Assembly: GCF_002105755.1 (NCBI RefSeq)
Contig: NZ_CP020821.1
Span: forward strand, 4,774,001-4,838,000
Source: Mycobacterium colombiense CECT 3035
GTDB taxonomy: Bacteria > Actinomycetota > Actinomycetes > Mycobacteriales > Mycobacteriaceae
Direction: 5' to 3'
Length of the DNA stretch: 64,000 nucleotides
Part shown: positions 36,124 through 44,920 of the stretch, in pieces
How positions within the stretch are numbered: position 1 is the stretch's first letter
How the letters are laid out: every line of letters begins with the position of its first letter
Notes under the pieces: generated by a model
Databases searched by the model: none
What the model saw: only the letters and a program-made list of their open reading frames with translations
What the model was told of the DNA's origin: nothing
Program-made: the position numbers and the translations under genes

Positions 36124-37278
36124 GTGCGCGTTGCCATCGTCGCGGAATCGTTCCTCCCCGAAGTCAACGGTGTCAGCAACTCGGTGATCCGGGTGCTCGA
36201 GCATCTGCGCCGGACGGGTCACGAAGCACTCGTCATCGCCCCCGACGCGCCGCCCGGGCAGCCCCGTGCCGACCGCATCTACGACGGGATCCGCGTTCAC
36301 CGGGTGCCCTCGCGAATGTTTCCCAAGGTGACCACCCTGCCGCTGGGCGTGCCGACGCCCCGGCTGGTGAAGGTGTTGCGCGGGTTCGATCCGCACGTGG
36401 TGCATCTCGCTTCGCCGGCGCTGCTGGGCTACGGCGGGGTGCGGGCGGCGCGGTGGCTGGGGGTGCCGACGGTCGCGGTGTATCAGACCGACGTCCCGGG
36501 CTTCGCGGCGAGCTACGGCATTCCGATGACGGCCCGGGCCGCCTGGGCCTGGTTCCGGCACCTGCACGGGCTCGCCGACCGCACCCTGGCGCCATCCAGT
36601 GTGACAATGGAATCGCTTGTCGCACATCGCTTTCCACGCGTACACCGGTGGGCGCGCGGCGTCGATGTGCTGCGGTTCGCGCCGTCCGCGCGCAGCGAGG
36701 CGCTGCGCGCGCAGTGGTCACCGCGAGGCAAGCCGATCGTCGGATTCGTGGGCAGGCTCGCGCCCGAGAAACATGTCGAGCGACTCATCGGGCTGGCCAA
36801 GGCCGACGCGGTTCAGCTCGTCATCGTGGGCGACGGTGTCGACCGCGGCAAGCTGCAATCGGCAATGCCGACAGCGGTTTTCACGGGTGCGCTGTACGGC
36901 GATGAGCTCGCCGCGGCGTACGCCAGTATGGACGTGTTCGTGCATCCCGGTGAGCACGAGACGTTTTGTCAGGTCGTGCAAGAAGCGCTGGCGTCGGGGT
37001 TGCCGGTGATTGCCCCCGACGCCGGCGGCCCACGAGACCTCGTCACCCCGTGGCGAACGGGTCTGCTGTTGGCCGTCAACGAGTTCGAGTCCCGCCTGCC
37101 GGACGCGGTCGCGCACCTGATCGCCGAACGGTCGCGCTACGCGCTGGCCGCCCGGCGCAGCGTGGTCGGCCGCAGCTGGCCGGTGATCTGCGACGAACTC
37201 CTCGGCCACTACGAGGCGGTGCTGTCGCCGTTCGTCCGCCGACAACTCGGCACGACGCGCTACGCGCAGGGCGAATAG
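36124..37278 (+). CDS. mgtA: GT4 mannosyltransferase MgtA (PimB-named)
   Basis: 384 aa from GTG 36124. GT-B fold: [20 protein letters not shown] (acceptor-side start), [40 protein letters not shown] (nucleotide-sugar domain) and the EX7E motif in [20 protein letters not shown]. Rv0557 of M. tuberculosis was first called PimB and then shown to be MgtA, which transfers mannose from GDP-Man to a glucuronosyl diacylglycerol to seed a lipomannan-like glycolipid. No TM segment; it acts at the cytoplasmic membrane face. Independent of the neighbouring menaquinone genes in function. Confidence 0.92.
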   Translation: MRVAIVAESFLPEVNGVSNSVIRVLEHLRRTGHEALVIAPDAPPGQPRADRIYDGIRVHRVPSRMFPKVTTLPLGVPTPRLVKVLRGFDPHVVHLASPALLGYGGVRAARWLGVPTVAVYQTDVPGFAASYGIPMTARAAWAWFRHLHGLADRTLAPSSVTMESLVAHRFPRVHRWARGVDVLRFAPSARSEALRAQWSPRGKPIVGFVGRLAPEKHVERLIGLAKADAVQLVIVGDGVDRGKLQSAMPTAVFTGALYGDELAAAYASMDVFVHPGEHETFCQVVQEALASGLPVIAPDAGGPRDLVTPWRTGLLLAVNEFESRLPDAVAHLIAERSRYALAARRSVVGRSWPVICDELLGHYEAVLSPFVRRQLGTTRYAQGE

Positions 37279-37286
37279 CGCGCCGG

Positions 37287-38111
37287 CTAGCCCTGCGCCA
37301 GTTCGGCGACGGGCTGCCATTCCTCCCAGTTCCGCAGCCGGCTCTCGTAGTCGGCCTTCGCGGTCTCCAGCGGAGAAGCCCCGAAAAAGACTCGCAGCGG
37401 CGGCTTTTCGGCGTCGACCACCTTCAGCAGCGCCGCCGCGGACGCCGACGGGTCACCCGGGCTGGCCCACCGGCGGCTGCGCTCGGCCTGGACGGCGGCG
37501 CGGACGTCGTCGTAGGCCGGGATCGGATCGGCGTGCTTGGCCGAGTCGCCGGCCCAGTCGGTGTCGAAACCGCCCGGCTCGATCAGTGTCACGTGCACAC
37601 CGAACGGCGCGACCTCCTGCGCCAGCGCCTGGGAGAAGCCCTCCAGCGCCCACTTCGACGCGTGGTACATGCCGACCAACGGGAACGCGGTGATGCCCCC
37701 GATCGAGGACACCTGAATGATGTGGCCGCTGCCCTGCTCGCGCAGATAGGGCAGCGCTGCCTGGGTGATCCACAGTGCCCCAAAGACGTTCGTCTCGATC
37801 TGGTCGCGCGCGTCCTGCTCGGAGAGCTCCTCGACGAAACCGAATTGACCGTATCCGGCGTTGTTCACCACGATGTCGAGCCGGCCGAAGTGGTCGTGCG
37901 CCTGCTTGACCGCCGCGAAGTCGGCCGCCCGGTCCGTGACGTCGAGCCGAATCGGCAGCAGGGCGTCGCCGTACTTGCGCGCCAGGTCGTCCAGCGAGGC
38001 GGTGTCGCGCGCCGTGGCGGCGACCTTGTCGCCGCGCTCCAGGGCCGCGATCGTCCACGCCCGGCCGAAACCTCGCGATGTACCGGTGATAAACCAAACT
38101 TTTTCAGTCAC
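37287..38111 (-). CDS. Short-chain dehydrogenase/reductase
   Basis: 274 aa from GTG 38111 ([20 protein letters not shown]). Cofactor motif [22 protein letters not shown], Ser in [14 protein letters not shown] and [20 protein letters not shown] (YxxxK). This subgroup (RGFG instead of SGIG) is common and broad in substrate. It is convergent with mgtA (9 bp between) and divergent from menG, and it is absent between Rv0557 and Rv0558 in M. tuberculosis, so it is an insertion in this lineage. Function unknown. Confidence 0.85.
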   Translation of the reverse strand: MTEKVWFITGTSRGFGRAWTIAALERGDKVAATARDTASLDDLARKYGDALLPIRLDVTDRAADFAAVKQAHDHFGRLDIVVNNAGYGQFGFVEELSEQDARDQIETNVFGALWITQAALPYLREQGSGHIIQVSSIGGITAFPLVGMYHASKWALEGFSQALAQEVAPFGVHVTLIEPGGFDTDWAGDSAKHADPIPAYDDVRAAVQAERSRRWASPGDPSASAAALLKVVDAEKPPLRVFFGASPLETAKADYESRLRNWEEWQPVAELAQG

Positions 38112-38168
38112 GCCTTGCTACAACGCCGTCCGCGCCGCCTCATTCCCGCGCCGGGTAGCGTCTCAGTG

Positions 38169-38861
38169 GTGAGCCGTGCGGAGTTGGACAAGGATCCCCG
38201 GGATGTCGCGTCGATGTTCGACGGCGTCGCCCGCCGGTACGACCTGACCAACACCGTGCTGTCGATGGGCCAGGACCGGTACTGGCGCAAGGCCACCCGC
38301 TCGGCGCTGGACATCGGGCCCGGTCAGAAGGTGCTGGACCTCGCGGCGGGCACCGCGGTGTCCACCGTGGAGCTGCAGAAGTCCGGGGCGTGGTGCGTGG
38401 CCGCCGACTTCTCGGTCGGCATGCTGGCGGCGGGTGCGGCGCGCGACGTGCCGAAGGTCGCCGGCGATGCCACCAGGCTGCCGTTCGGCGACGATGTATT
38501 CGATGCCGTGACAATCAGTTTCGGGCTGCGCAACGTCGTCGACACCCAGGCCGGGCTGCGCGAGATGGCCCGCGTCACGCGCCCGGGCGGCCGGTTGGTG
38601 GTGTGCGAATTCTCCACGCCCAGCAACGCGCTGTTCGCCACCGTCTACAAGGAATACTTGATGCGGGCGCTGCCGCGGGTGGCGCGGGCGGTGTCGAGCA
38701 ATCCCGAGGCGTACGTGTACCTCGCCGAATCGATCAGGGCGTGGCCCGATCAGGCGGCGCTGGCGCAGCAGATAACCCAGGCCGGGTGGTCCGGGGTGCG
38801 CTGGCGCAATCTGACCGGCGGCATCGTCGCCCTACACGCGGGGCACAAGCCCCTGCGCTGA
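38169..38861 (+). CDS. menG: Demethylmenaquinone methyltransferase
   Basis: 230 aa from GTG 38169 (a GTG one codon earlier is possible). SAM-dependent UbiE/MenG methyltransferase that makes menaquinone from demethylmenaquinone. [20 protein letters not shown] is the first family signature, [16 protein letters not shown] the SAM motif [21 protein letters not shown] and [19 protein letters not shown] the later signatures, and [15 protein letters not shown] the conserved C-terminus. Also named menH or ubiE in M. tuberculosis annotations. The 57-bp gap to the divergent SDR holds the promoter. Confidence 0.94.
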   Translation: MSRAELDKDPRDVASMFDGVARRYDLTNTVLSMGQDRYWRKATRSALDIGPGQKVLDLAAGTAVSTVELQKSGAWCVAADFSVGMLAAGAARDVPKVAGDATRLPFGDDVFDAVTISFGLRNVVDTQAGLREMARVTRPGGRLVVCEFSTPSNALFATVYKEYLMRALPRVARAVSSNPEAYVYLAESIRAWPDQAALAQQITQAGWSGVRWRNLTGGIVALHAGHKPLR

Positions 38862-38868
38862 GACGGTT

Positions 38869-39279
38869 CTAGTGATTGCCGGCGGCTTGCACGAAGCCGA
38901 CCTGGTCGGGGCAGTAGTGGTCGACCGCGGCGCCGAGGAACTGGAACGCCTGACCCTGGGTGGTGCCCCGCGGCAGGTTGCGCTGGATGAACGTCGCCGA
39001 CTTGTACGCGTCGCCGTCCACGCCCCGGCCGATCCGTTCGCAGGTGATCTTGCCCAGCCAGGCCAGCTGGTCCTGCGGCTGGTAGATGCCGAAGCCGTTG
39101 ACGGTGTTCTTGAACGGCGCGTCGTAGTCGCTCGGGGGCGACGGCGTCCGCGGGGTGGGGTACGGCGCCGTCGGCGGCGGATCCGCCTGCGCCGGCACGG
39201 AGAGCTGCGCCGGCATGGCCAGCGCGGCCAGAGCGATTGCAGCGGCGGCTCCGATAGTAGCCAGGCTCGTTCCCTTCAT
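38869..39279 (-). CDS. Secreted DUF732 protein (Rv0559c-like)
   Basis: 136 aa from ATG 39279. A signal peptide (MKGTSLATIGAAAAIALAAL, cleavage after AQA) precedes a Pro-rich linker and the mature domain DAPFKNTVNGFGIYQPQDQL, with two Cys (ITCERIGRG and DHYCPDQVG) likely disulfide-bonded, and the family motif DGDAYKSATFIQRNLPRGTT. The M. tuberculosis counterpart is a small secreted protein of 112 aa; here the Pro-rich linker is longer. Convergent with menG (7 bp apart). Function unknown. Confidence 0.85.
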   Translation of the reverse strand: MKGTSLATIGAAAAIALAALAMPAQLSVPAQADPPPTAPYPTPRTPSPPSDYDAPFKNTVNGFGIYQPQDQLAWLGKITCERIGRGVDGDAYKSATFIQRNLPRGTTQGQAFQFLGAAVDHYCPDQVGFVQAAGNH

Positions 39280-39391
39280 TAGCTGGACTATACACGCCTC
39301 GGTTGGGGTGCGCGGAGGAAAGCCAATCGCCGGCCGACGGACCCACCGAGAGCTCGGCAACGCGTCGACCTGCGACGATGCGGGCGCTTGG

Positions 39392-40630
39392 TCAGCTGAA
39401 GGGCGTGCGACGGTCGAGCAGCCGCGACAGCCGGCCGCCGCCGCGCCAGGCGCGCGCCACCCAGTCCGCGTCGTCGTCGGTGACCAGGTTGGCCATCACC
39501 CGCACGGCGATTGTCATCAGCGTCGTCGAGCGCATCGCGACCGGCCCAGTCGACGGCAGGAACCTCTGGAAGGTCAGCAGCAGGGCCAGCCGGCGCGCCA
39601 CCGAGAAGCCGCGAGCGTAATGCTCCTGCAGCAGCGACGGCCACACGCGCGACAAATCGGGGCACTCCAGCAGCGCCGCGGCCAGCCGCCCGGTCTCGAG
39701 TCCGTAGTCGATGCCTTCGCCGTTGAGCGGGTTCACACAGGCCGCGGCGTCGCCGATCAGCATCCAGTTGGCGCCGGCCACCCCCGACACCGCGCCGCCC
39801 ATCGGCAGCAGGGCCGACGCCACGGCGCGCGGGTGGCCGGTGAAGCCCCACTCGTCGCGGCGCAGGTCGGTGTAGTAGTCGATCAGCGGGCGCAGCGCCA
39901 GGTCGGCGGGCCGTTTCGACGTCGACAACGCGCCGACGCCGATGTTCACCTCGCCGTTGCCGAGCGGGAAGATCCAGCCGTAGCCGGGCAGCACTTTGTC
40001 CTTGCCGCCGTCGGGTCCGCGTAGTTCCAGATGCGACGTCAGCCAGGGATCGTCGGCGCGCGCGGTGGTCAGATACCCGCGCGCGGCGACGCCGTACACC
40101 GTTTCCTGGTGCCAGCGCCGGCCCAGCTTGCGGCCCAGCGACGAACGCGCGCCGTCGGCCACGATCAAGCGGTCGCAGCTCACGTCGGTGCCGTCTGCCA
40201 GCGTCACCGATGTCACCCGTCCCGATGAATCATGCTGTGCCGCAACGACCTTGGTCCCCAGCAGCATCCGCGCCCCGGAGTCCTCGGCGACCTTGCGGAT
40301 CCGGTCGTCCAGCTCGAAGCGGGCCACCGCGCTGCCGGTCGACGGGAACGACGGGCCGGGCCAGTCGACCTCCACCTCGCCGCCGAACCCGCTCATCCGC
40401 AGTCCCCGATGCCGGATGCGGGTGTCCAGCCAGTCGCGCAGCCCCAGCCGCTCCAGCTCGGCGACCGCGCGCGGGGTCAGCCCGTCGCCGCAGGCCTTGT
40501 CGCGGGGAAAGCTCGCCGAATCGATGACCAGGACGTCGTTGCCCGCGCGGGCGGCCCAGGCCGCCGCCGCCGAACCGGCGGGTCCGGCGCCCACGACCAC
40601 GACGTGGGCTCGGGTCGCTGGCGTCCTCAT
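39392..40630 (-). CDS. menJ: Menaquinone reductase MenJ (geranylgeranyl reductase family)
   Basis: 412 aa from ATG 40630. FAD-binding VVVVGAGPAGSAAAAWAARA at the N-terminus, PRDKACGDGLTPRAVAEL (the CGDG motif of geranylgeranyl reductases), and GDAAACVNPLNGEGIDYGLE for FAD ribityl binding. In M. tuberculosis Rv0561c saturates one beta-isoprene unit of the menaquinone side chain (MK-9 to MK-9(II-H2)). It is divergent from grcC1, the side-chain synthase, with 22 bp between starts, which fits coordinated control. The adjacent leftward gene Rv0560c of M. tuberculosis is absent. Confidence 0.93.
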   Translation of the reverse strand: MRTPATRAHVVVVGAGPAGSAAAAWAARAGNDVLVIDSASFPRDKACGDGLTPRAVAELERLGLRDWLDTRIRHRGLRMSGFGGEVEVDWPGPSFPSTGSAVARFELDDRIRKVAEDSGARMLLGTKVVAAQHDSSGRVTSVTLADGTDVSCDRLIVADGARSSLGRKLGRRWHQETVYGVAARGYLTTARADDPWLTSHLELRGPDGGKDKVLPGYGWIFPLGNGEVNIGVGALSTSKRPADLALRPLIDYYTDLRRDEWGFTGHPRAVASALLPMGGAVSGVAGANWMLIGDAAACVNPLNGEGIDYGLETGRLAAALLECPDLSRVWPSLLQEHYARGFSVARRLALLLTFQRFLPSTGPVAMRSTTLMTIAVRVMANLVTDDDADWVARAWRGGGRLSRLLDRRTPFS

Positions 40631-40652
40631 GCACACCAGTATGTTTGGTCCC

Positions 40653-41660
40653 GTGAGTACTCCGGCGACGGTGGTGGCGGGCGTTGACTTCGGTGACCCC
40701 GCTTTCGCGGCGACCGTGCGGGACGGTGTGGGGCGGATCGAGCAGCTCATGGACACCGAGCTGCGCAGCGCCGACGACATCATGACCGAGTCGCTGACGC
40801 ACTTGTTCAAGGCCGGCGGCAAGCGGTTCCGCCCGCTGTTCACGGTGCTCTCGGCGCAGCTCGGGCCCAACCCGGAGAGCGTGGACGTGACCATCGCCGG
40901 CGCCGTCATCGAGCTGGTACACCTGGCCACGCTGTACCACGACGACGTGATGGACGAGGCCGAGGTTCGTCGCGGCACCCCCACCGCCAACGTGCGCTGG
41001 GGCAACAACGTCGCGATCCTGGCCGGCGACTATCTGTTCGCCACGGCCTCCCGGTTGGTCTCCCGGCTGGGACCCGAGGCGGTGCGACTGATCGCCGAGA
41101 CGTTCGCCCAGCTGGTGACGGGCCAGATGCGCGAGACGCGCGGGTTCGTCGAGGGATCCGACCCGATCGAGCACTACCTGAAAGTGGTGTACGAGAAGAC
41201 CGCGTGCCTGATCGCGGCGGCGGGCCGGTTCGGCGCCATGTTCTCGGGCGCCGACGCCGATCAGGTGGAGCGGCTGAGCCGCCTCGGCGGCATCGTGGGC
41301 ACCGCCTTCCAGATCTCCGACGACATCATCGACATCGACAGCGACTCCCACGAGTCCGGCAAGCTGCCCGGCACCGACGTGCGCGAAGGCGTGCACACGC
41401 TGCCCATGGTCTACGCGCTGCGCGAACCCGGGCCCGAGGCGGCGCGGCTGCGTGAGCTGCTGGTCGGGCCCATCGACGACGACGAGGTGGTGGCCGAGGC
41501 GCTGGCGCTGCTGCGGGCGTCGCCGGGCATGGCCAAGGCCAAGCGGTCGCTTCAGGACTATGCGGCGCAGGCCCACCAGGAGCTGGCCCTGTTGCCGGAC
41601 GTCCCCGGCCGCCGCGCGTTGCAGACGCTGGTCGACTACACCATCAGCCGGCACGGCTAG
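40653..41660 (+). CDS. grcC1: Polyprenyl diphosphate synthase GrcC1
   Basis: 335 aa from GTG 40653, exactly the M. tuberculosis length; an ATG at 40641 would add four residues. Trans-prenyltransferase with both Asp-rich motifs: LYHDDVMDEA (Asp97, 98, 101) and SDDIIDID (Asp223, 224, 227). AGGKRFRPLFTVL and GQMRETRG are further signatures. It builds the polyprenyl diphosphate (probably C45) used by MenA. The long-chain product is suggested by the small residues before the first Asp motif and by its neighbours menJ and menG. Confidence 0.93.
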   Translation: MSTPATVVAGVDFGDPAFAATVRDGVGRIEQLMDTELRSADDIMTESLTHLFKAGGKRFRPLFTVLSAQLGPNPESVDVTIAGAVIELVHLATLYHDDVMDEAEVRRGTPTANVRWGNNVAILAGDYLFATASRLVSRLGPEAVRLIAETFAQLVTGQMRETRGFVEGSDPIEHYLKVVYEKTACLIAAAGRFGAMFSGADADQVERLSRLGGIVGTAFQISDDIIDIDSDSHESGKLPGTDVREGVHTLPMVYALREPGPEAARLRELLVGPIDDDEVVAEALALLRASPGMAKAKRSLQDYAAQAHQELALLPDVPGRRALQTLVDYTISRHG

Positions 41661-41663
41661 TGA

Positions 41664-41756
41664 CGATCGCGAGCGCGGCCGCGGCGATCGGGAGCGCGGC
41701 GTAGCCGGGCGCAGCGGGTCGCCGCATAGTCCAAGCCGGGCGAAGCGGGTCGGCAC
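41664..41756. repeat. GC-rich dispersed intergenic repeat
   Basis: The gap between grcC1 and htpX contains GAGCGCGGC units and the block AGCGCGGCGTAGCCGGGCGC followed by AGCGGGTCGCCGC, which closely matches AGCGCGGCGAAGCCGGGCGC at 10158-10177 and its flank. Related half-units recur within the element (AGCCGGGCGAAGCGGGTCGG at 41734). It is non-coding. Confidence 0.65.
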
Positions 41757-41871
41757 CATTCGGCCTAGCGTCGCCTCCAATCGCCCCATGGAACCAACGG
41801 GGCCGTCTCGGGCGTTCAATGAGCTGTAACCGGCAATAACGCACGACCCGAGTGTTCCAAGGAGGACACCG

Positions 41872-42735
41872 ATGACCTGGCATCCGCATCACAACACGTT
41901 CAAGACGTTCGCGTTGTTGGTTGGCATGTCCGCGTTGATCGTGTTCGTCGGGTCGCTGTTCGGCAGGACCGCGATGTTCCTCGCGGTGCTGTTCGCCATC
42001 GGCATGAACGTCTACACGTACTACAACAGCGACAAGCTGGCGCTGCGGGCGATGCGCGCACAGCCGGTGTCGGAGGTGCAGGCGCCGGCGATGTACCGGA
42101 TCGTGCGCGAGCTGGCGACGGCGGCGCACCAGCCGATGCCCCGCCTGTACATCAGCGACACCAACGCTCCCAACGCGTTCGCGACCGGGCGTAACCCCCG
42201 CAACGCGGCGGTCTGCTGCACCACCGGCATTCTGGACATCCTCACCGAGCGCGAGCTGCGCGCCGTGCTGGGTCACGAGCTCTCGCACGTCTACAACCGC
42301 GACATCCTGATCTCGTGCATCGCCGGCGCGCTGGCGTCGGTGATCACCGCGCTGGCCAACATGGCCATGTTCGCCGGCATGTTCGGCGGTAACGACCGCG
42401 ACGGCGAGAATCCCTTTGCGCTGCTGTTGGTTTCGTTGCTCGGTCCGATCGCCGCGACCGTGGTGCGGTTGGCGGTGTCGCGGTCACGCGAATACCAGGC
42501 GGACGAATCGGGCGCGGTGCTGACCGGCGACCCGCTGGCATTGGCGTCGGCCCTGCGCAAGATCTCCGGCGGGGTCCAGGCCGCCCCGCTGCCGCCGGAG
42601 CCCCAGCTGGCCAGCCAGGCGCACCTGATGATCGCCAACCCCTTCCGGGCGGGTGAGCGGATCGGGTCGCTGTTTTCCACGCACCCGCCGATCGAGGACC
42701 GGATCCGTCGGCTGGAGCAAATGGCCGGGCGCTAG
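41872..42735 (+). CDS. htpX: Membrane zinc metalloprotease HtpX
   Basis: 287 aa from ATG 41872 with AAGGAGG 6 bp upstream. HtpX is an M48 protease for membrane protein quality control. TM segments are at about 12-45 and 145-190; the zinc site HELSH is His135-Glu136-His139 in [14 protein letters not shown], with the third ligand Glu in [33 protein letters not shown] and [18 protein letters not shown] are family signatures. Matches M. tuberculosis Rv0563 in place and size. Confidence 0.94.
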   Translation: MTWHPHHNTFKTFALLVGMSALIVFVGSLFGRTAMFLAVLFAIGMNVYTYYNSDKLALRAMRAQPVSEVQAPAMYRIVRELATAAHQPMPRLYISDTNAPNAFATGRNPRNAAVCCTTGILDILTERELRAVLGHELSHVYNRDILISCIAGALASVITALANMAMFAGMFGGNDRDGENPFALLLVSLLGPIAATVVRLAVSRSREYQADESGAVLTGDPLALASALRKISGGVQAAPLPPEPQLASQAHLMIANPFRAGERIGSLFSTHPPIEDRIRRLEQMAGR

Positions 42736-42775
42736 AAACGGCGGCGAAACGCCGGGTGCACGTGGCCCAAACCGC

Positions 42776-42795
42776 AGGTAACATCGAAGTTACCT
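42776..42795. promoter_or_regulatory. Perfect inverted repeat before the HTH gene
   Basis: AGGTAAC-ATCGAA-GTTACCT, 7-bp arms and 6-bp centre, 23 bp before the ATG of the HTH protein. A likely operator, either for the HTH protein itself or for a GTnAC-n6-GnnAC-type regulator such as GlnR or MtrA. Confidence 0.5.
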
Positions 42796-42817
42796 GTAGT
42801 CCCCGGGCTGGCGATGT

Positions 42818-43078
42818 ATGAAAGCCGTGATTGCGATGCCGGACCTTAACTCAATCGATATTCACGAAGCCGGGCTGGCGCTGGATCTGCCCGACTTGAT
42901 CTTCGAAACGCGTGCCGGTGCCGGCATGAATCAGGCCCAATTGGCCGAGGCGATGGGCACCAGCCACGAAGCCGTCGCCGCGTGGGAGGACGGGAGCGAA
43001 GTGCCCCGCGTCGACGTGCTGCAACGGCTGGCGCAGGTGTGCGGCAAGCGCTTGCACATCCGCATCGACGTGGACTGA
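42818..43078 (+). CDS. Small XRE-type helix-turn-helix protein
   Basis: 86 aa from ATG 42818; ATG 42836 or GTG 42827 are alternatives. The C-terminal two thirds form an HTH: TRAGAGMNQAQLAEAMGTSH EAVAAWEDGSEVPRVDVLQR (two parts), then LAQVCGKRLHIRIDVD, the tail typical of HigA/antitoxin-like DNA-binding proteins. No toxin-sized gene of that kind adjoins it: htpX precedes it and the SulP gene is convergent. A perfect inverted repeat sits 23 bp upstream. It may regulate itself or a distant target. Confidence 0.78.
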   Translation: MKAVIAMPDLNSIDIHEAGLALDLPDLIFETRAGAGMNQAQLAEAMGTSHEAVAAWEDGSEVPRVDVLQRLAQVCGKRLHIRIDVD

Positions 43079-43168
43079 CCGGCCGGGCAATGCGGGGAGC
43101 TCTCTGCTGGTAGTGAGTGAGCTCAAAATCCGCTAGCGGCGACCGGGGCCACGCACGCCCTGGCCCAA

Positions 43169-44680
43169 TTACGCTGCGGCCCCGGGCCTTTGCGCCTCCA
43201 CCAACTGTTCGTGCGCGTCGCGCTGACCCGTCTCGATCGCACCCTGGATGTGCACCGTCCCGCCGGTCGCCTCATGCTGTTGCTGCCAGTCGGTGATCGC
43301 TTGGTGCGCAGCGTGATCGAGGTAATGCACGGCGATGTCCACCGTCGCCGTGGCGCCCCGCGGAACCGCCGCCAGCATCCGTGTCAGCCTCGGCAACGCC
43401 AGGAAGGTGCATGCCGCGCCCTGAATGCTCACCCGCCATTCGTCGTCGACCGGCGTGGCTTCGATCTTGGCCCGGATCACCCGCCAGCCGGTCAGCGTGA
43501 TGGCCAGCGCGAGCCCGATCATGACACCGTGCAGCAGGTTGAGGAAGATGACGCTGACGGCCGTGACGACGTAGACCGCGAGATCGCCGTTTTTCATTGC
43601 GGTTTCGATGTGGGCCGGCTTGAGCAGCTGAATCCCGATGACGATGAGCAGACCGGCCAGGGCGGCGGTCGGGATCTCCTCGACCAGCCCGGCGAACGGG
43701 ATGGTGAACAACAGGATCCAGACTCCGTGCATGATCGCCGAGGCGCGGGATTTGGCCCCCGCGTTGACGTTTGTCGAGCTGCGGACGATGACGCCGGTGA
43801 TCGGGAGCCCGCCCACGGTGCCCGACACGATGTTGGCGGCGCCCTGTCCCACCAGTTCGCGGTTGAAATCGGTGCGCGGCCCGTTGTGCATCCGGTCGAC
43901 CGACACCGCCGACAGCAGGCTCTCGACACTGGCGATCAGCGCCACCGTGATCACCCCGATCGCGAACGCGCCCCAGTTGCCGTGGGGAAGCTCTGGCAGC
44001 CGCAGCGCGTCCAGCGGTGACCCCTCGAGGTCGATCCGCCGCACGTGGAACGGGAAGACCACCGAGATCACGGTCACCGCCACGATGGCCACCAGGGGAC
44101 CGGGAACGCGACGTACCTTGGCCGGAACCCATCGCCACGCCACCAGGATTGCGATCACCAACACCCCCAGGATCACGCCCGGGCGGTGCGCGCCGATGAT
44201 CTGGCCGGGCAGCCCGATCAGGTTGTGCCAGGCCGTGCTTTTGGATTTACCGCCGAGCAAGACGTGCGCCTGCTGCAGAGCGATCGTGATGCCGATGCCG
44301 GCCAGCATCGCGTGCACGACGACAGGCGAGATCGCCAGGGCCGCCCGCGCCACCCGGCTGAGTCCCAGCAGGACCTGCACGGCCCCCGCGGCGACGGTGA
44401 TCAAGCACGTTATGCCCCAACCGAAGTCGGCGACCAGACCGGCGACCACCACCGTCAACCCGGCGGCGGGACCGCTGACCTGCAGCGGGGATCCGCCCAA
44501 CGCGCCGACGATGATTCCACCGACGACCGCGGCGATCAGGCCGGCGAGCACCGGGGCGTTGGACGCGATCGCGATGCCCAGCGACAGGGGAAGCGCGACC
44601 AGGAAGACCACCAGCGATGACGGCAGGTCGTGTCGGATGACGCCGCGCAGTCGATTGGCCCGGGGTTCAACGTTGTGCAT
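43169..44680 (-). CDS. SulP-family inorganic anion transporter
   Basis: 503 aa from ATG 44680. Ten or more TM helices: LVVFLVALPLSLGIAIASNA, LAGLIAAVVGGIIVGALGGS PLQVSGPAAG (SulP signature), VVHAMLAGIGITIALQQAHV, NAVRSSTNVNAGAKSRASAI-like segment, LAGLLIVIGIQLLKPAHIET, ending in a degenerate STAS-like domain (about residues 400-485). This branch with a Gly/Val-rich start transports sulfate or bicarbonate. A carbonic anhydrase domain, fused in M. tuberculosis Rv3273, is absent. It is not at this locus in M. tuberculosis. A GTTAC-n6-GTAAC inverted repeat lies 62 bp upstream. Confidence 0.85.
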   Translation of the reverse strand: MHNVEPRANRLRGVIRHDLPSSLVVFLVALPLSLGIAIASNAPVLAGLIAAVVGGIIVGALGGSPLQVSGPAAGLTVVVAGLVADFGWGITCLITVAAGAVQVLLGLSRVARAALAISPVVVHAMLAGIGITIALQQAHVLLGGKSKSTAWHNLIGLPGQIIGAHRPGVILGVLVIAILVAWRWVPAKVRRVPGPLVAIVAVTVISVVFPFHVRRIDLEGSPLDALRLPELPHGNWGAFAIGVITVALIASVESLLSAVSVDRMHNGPRTDFNRELVGQGAANIVSGTVGGLPITGVIVRSSTNVNAGAKSRASAIMHGVWILLFTIPFAGLVEEIPTAALAGLLIVIGIQLLKPAHIETAMKNGDLAVYVVTAVSVIFLNLLHGVMIGLALAITLTGWRVIRAKIEATPVDDEWRVSIQGAACTFLALPRLTRMLAAVPRGATATVDIAVHYLDHAAHQAITDWQQQHEATGGTVHIQGAIETGQRDAHEQLVEAQRPGAAA

Positions 44681-44741
44681 CGGTCGCTTCCCTCGTTAGG
44701 TGTTAGCGGGGGATGTCCGATATCCGCCCCATGTTCGTCTA

Positions 44742-44757
44742 GTTACCTCTTCGTAAC
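44742..44757. promoter_or_regulatory. GTTAC-n6-GTAAC inverted repeat upstream of the SulP gene
   Basis: GTTACCTCTTCGTAAC, 62 bp before the SulP start. It fits the AC-n9-AC pattern of GlnR-type sites and shares the word GTTACCTCT with the direct repeat before pitA. Short enough to arise by chance. Confidence 0.35.
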
Positions 44758-44920
44758 GTGTTGGCATACAGACGATTACACCGGGACGACCCGCAAGATC
44801 GCGCCGGGAATCCCTGGTCACCTGGAACGACGGTATTTTGCTGGCAAAGGCCGGTCAAGCGGACGGGCCCTGCCCATAGAGAACGCAAAGATTTGAATTC
44901 CCTAGCGTTGACCGCCCAGA

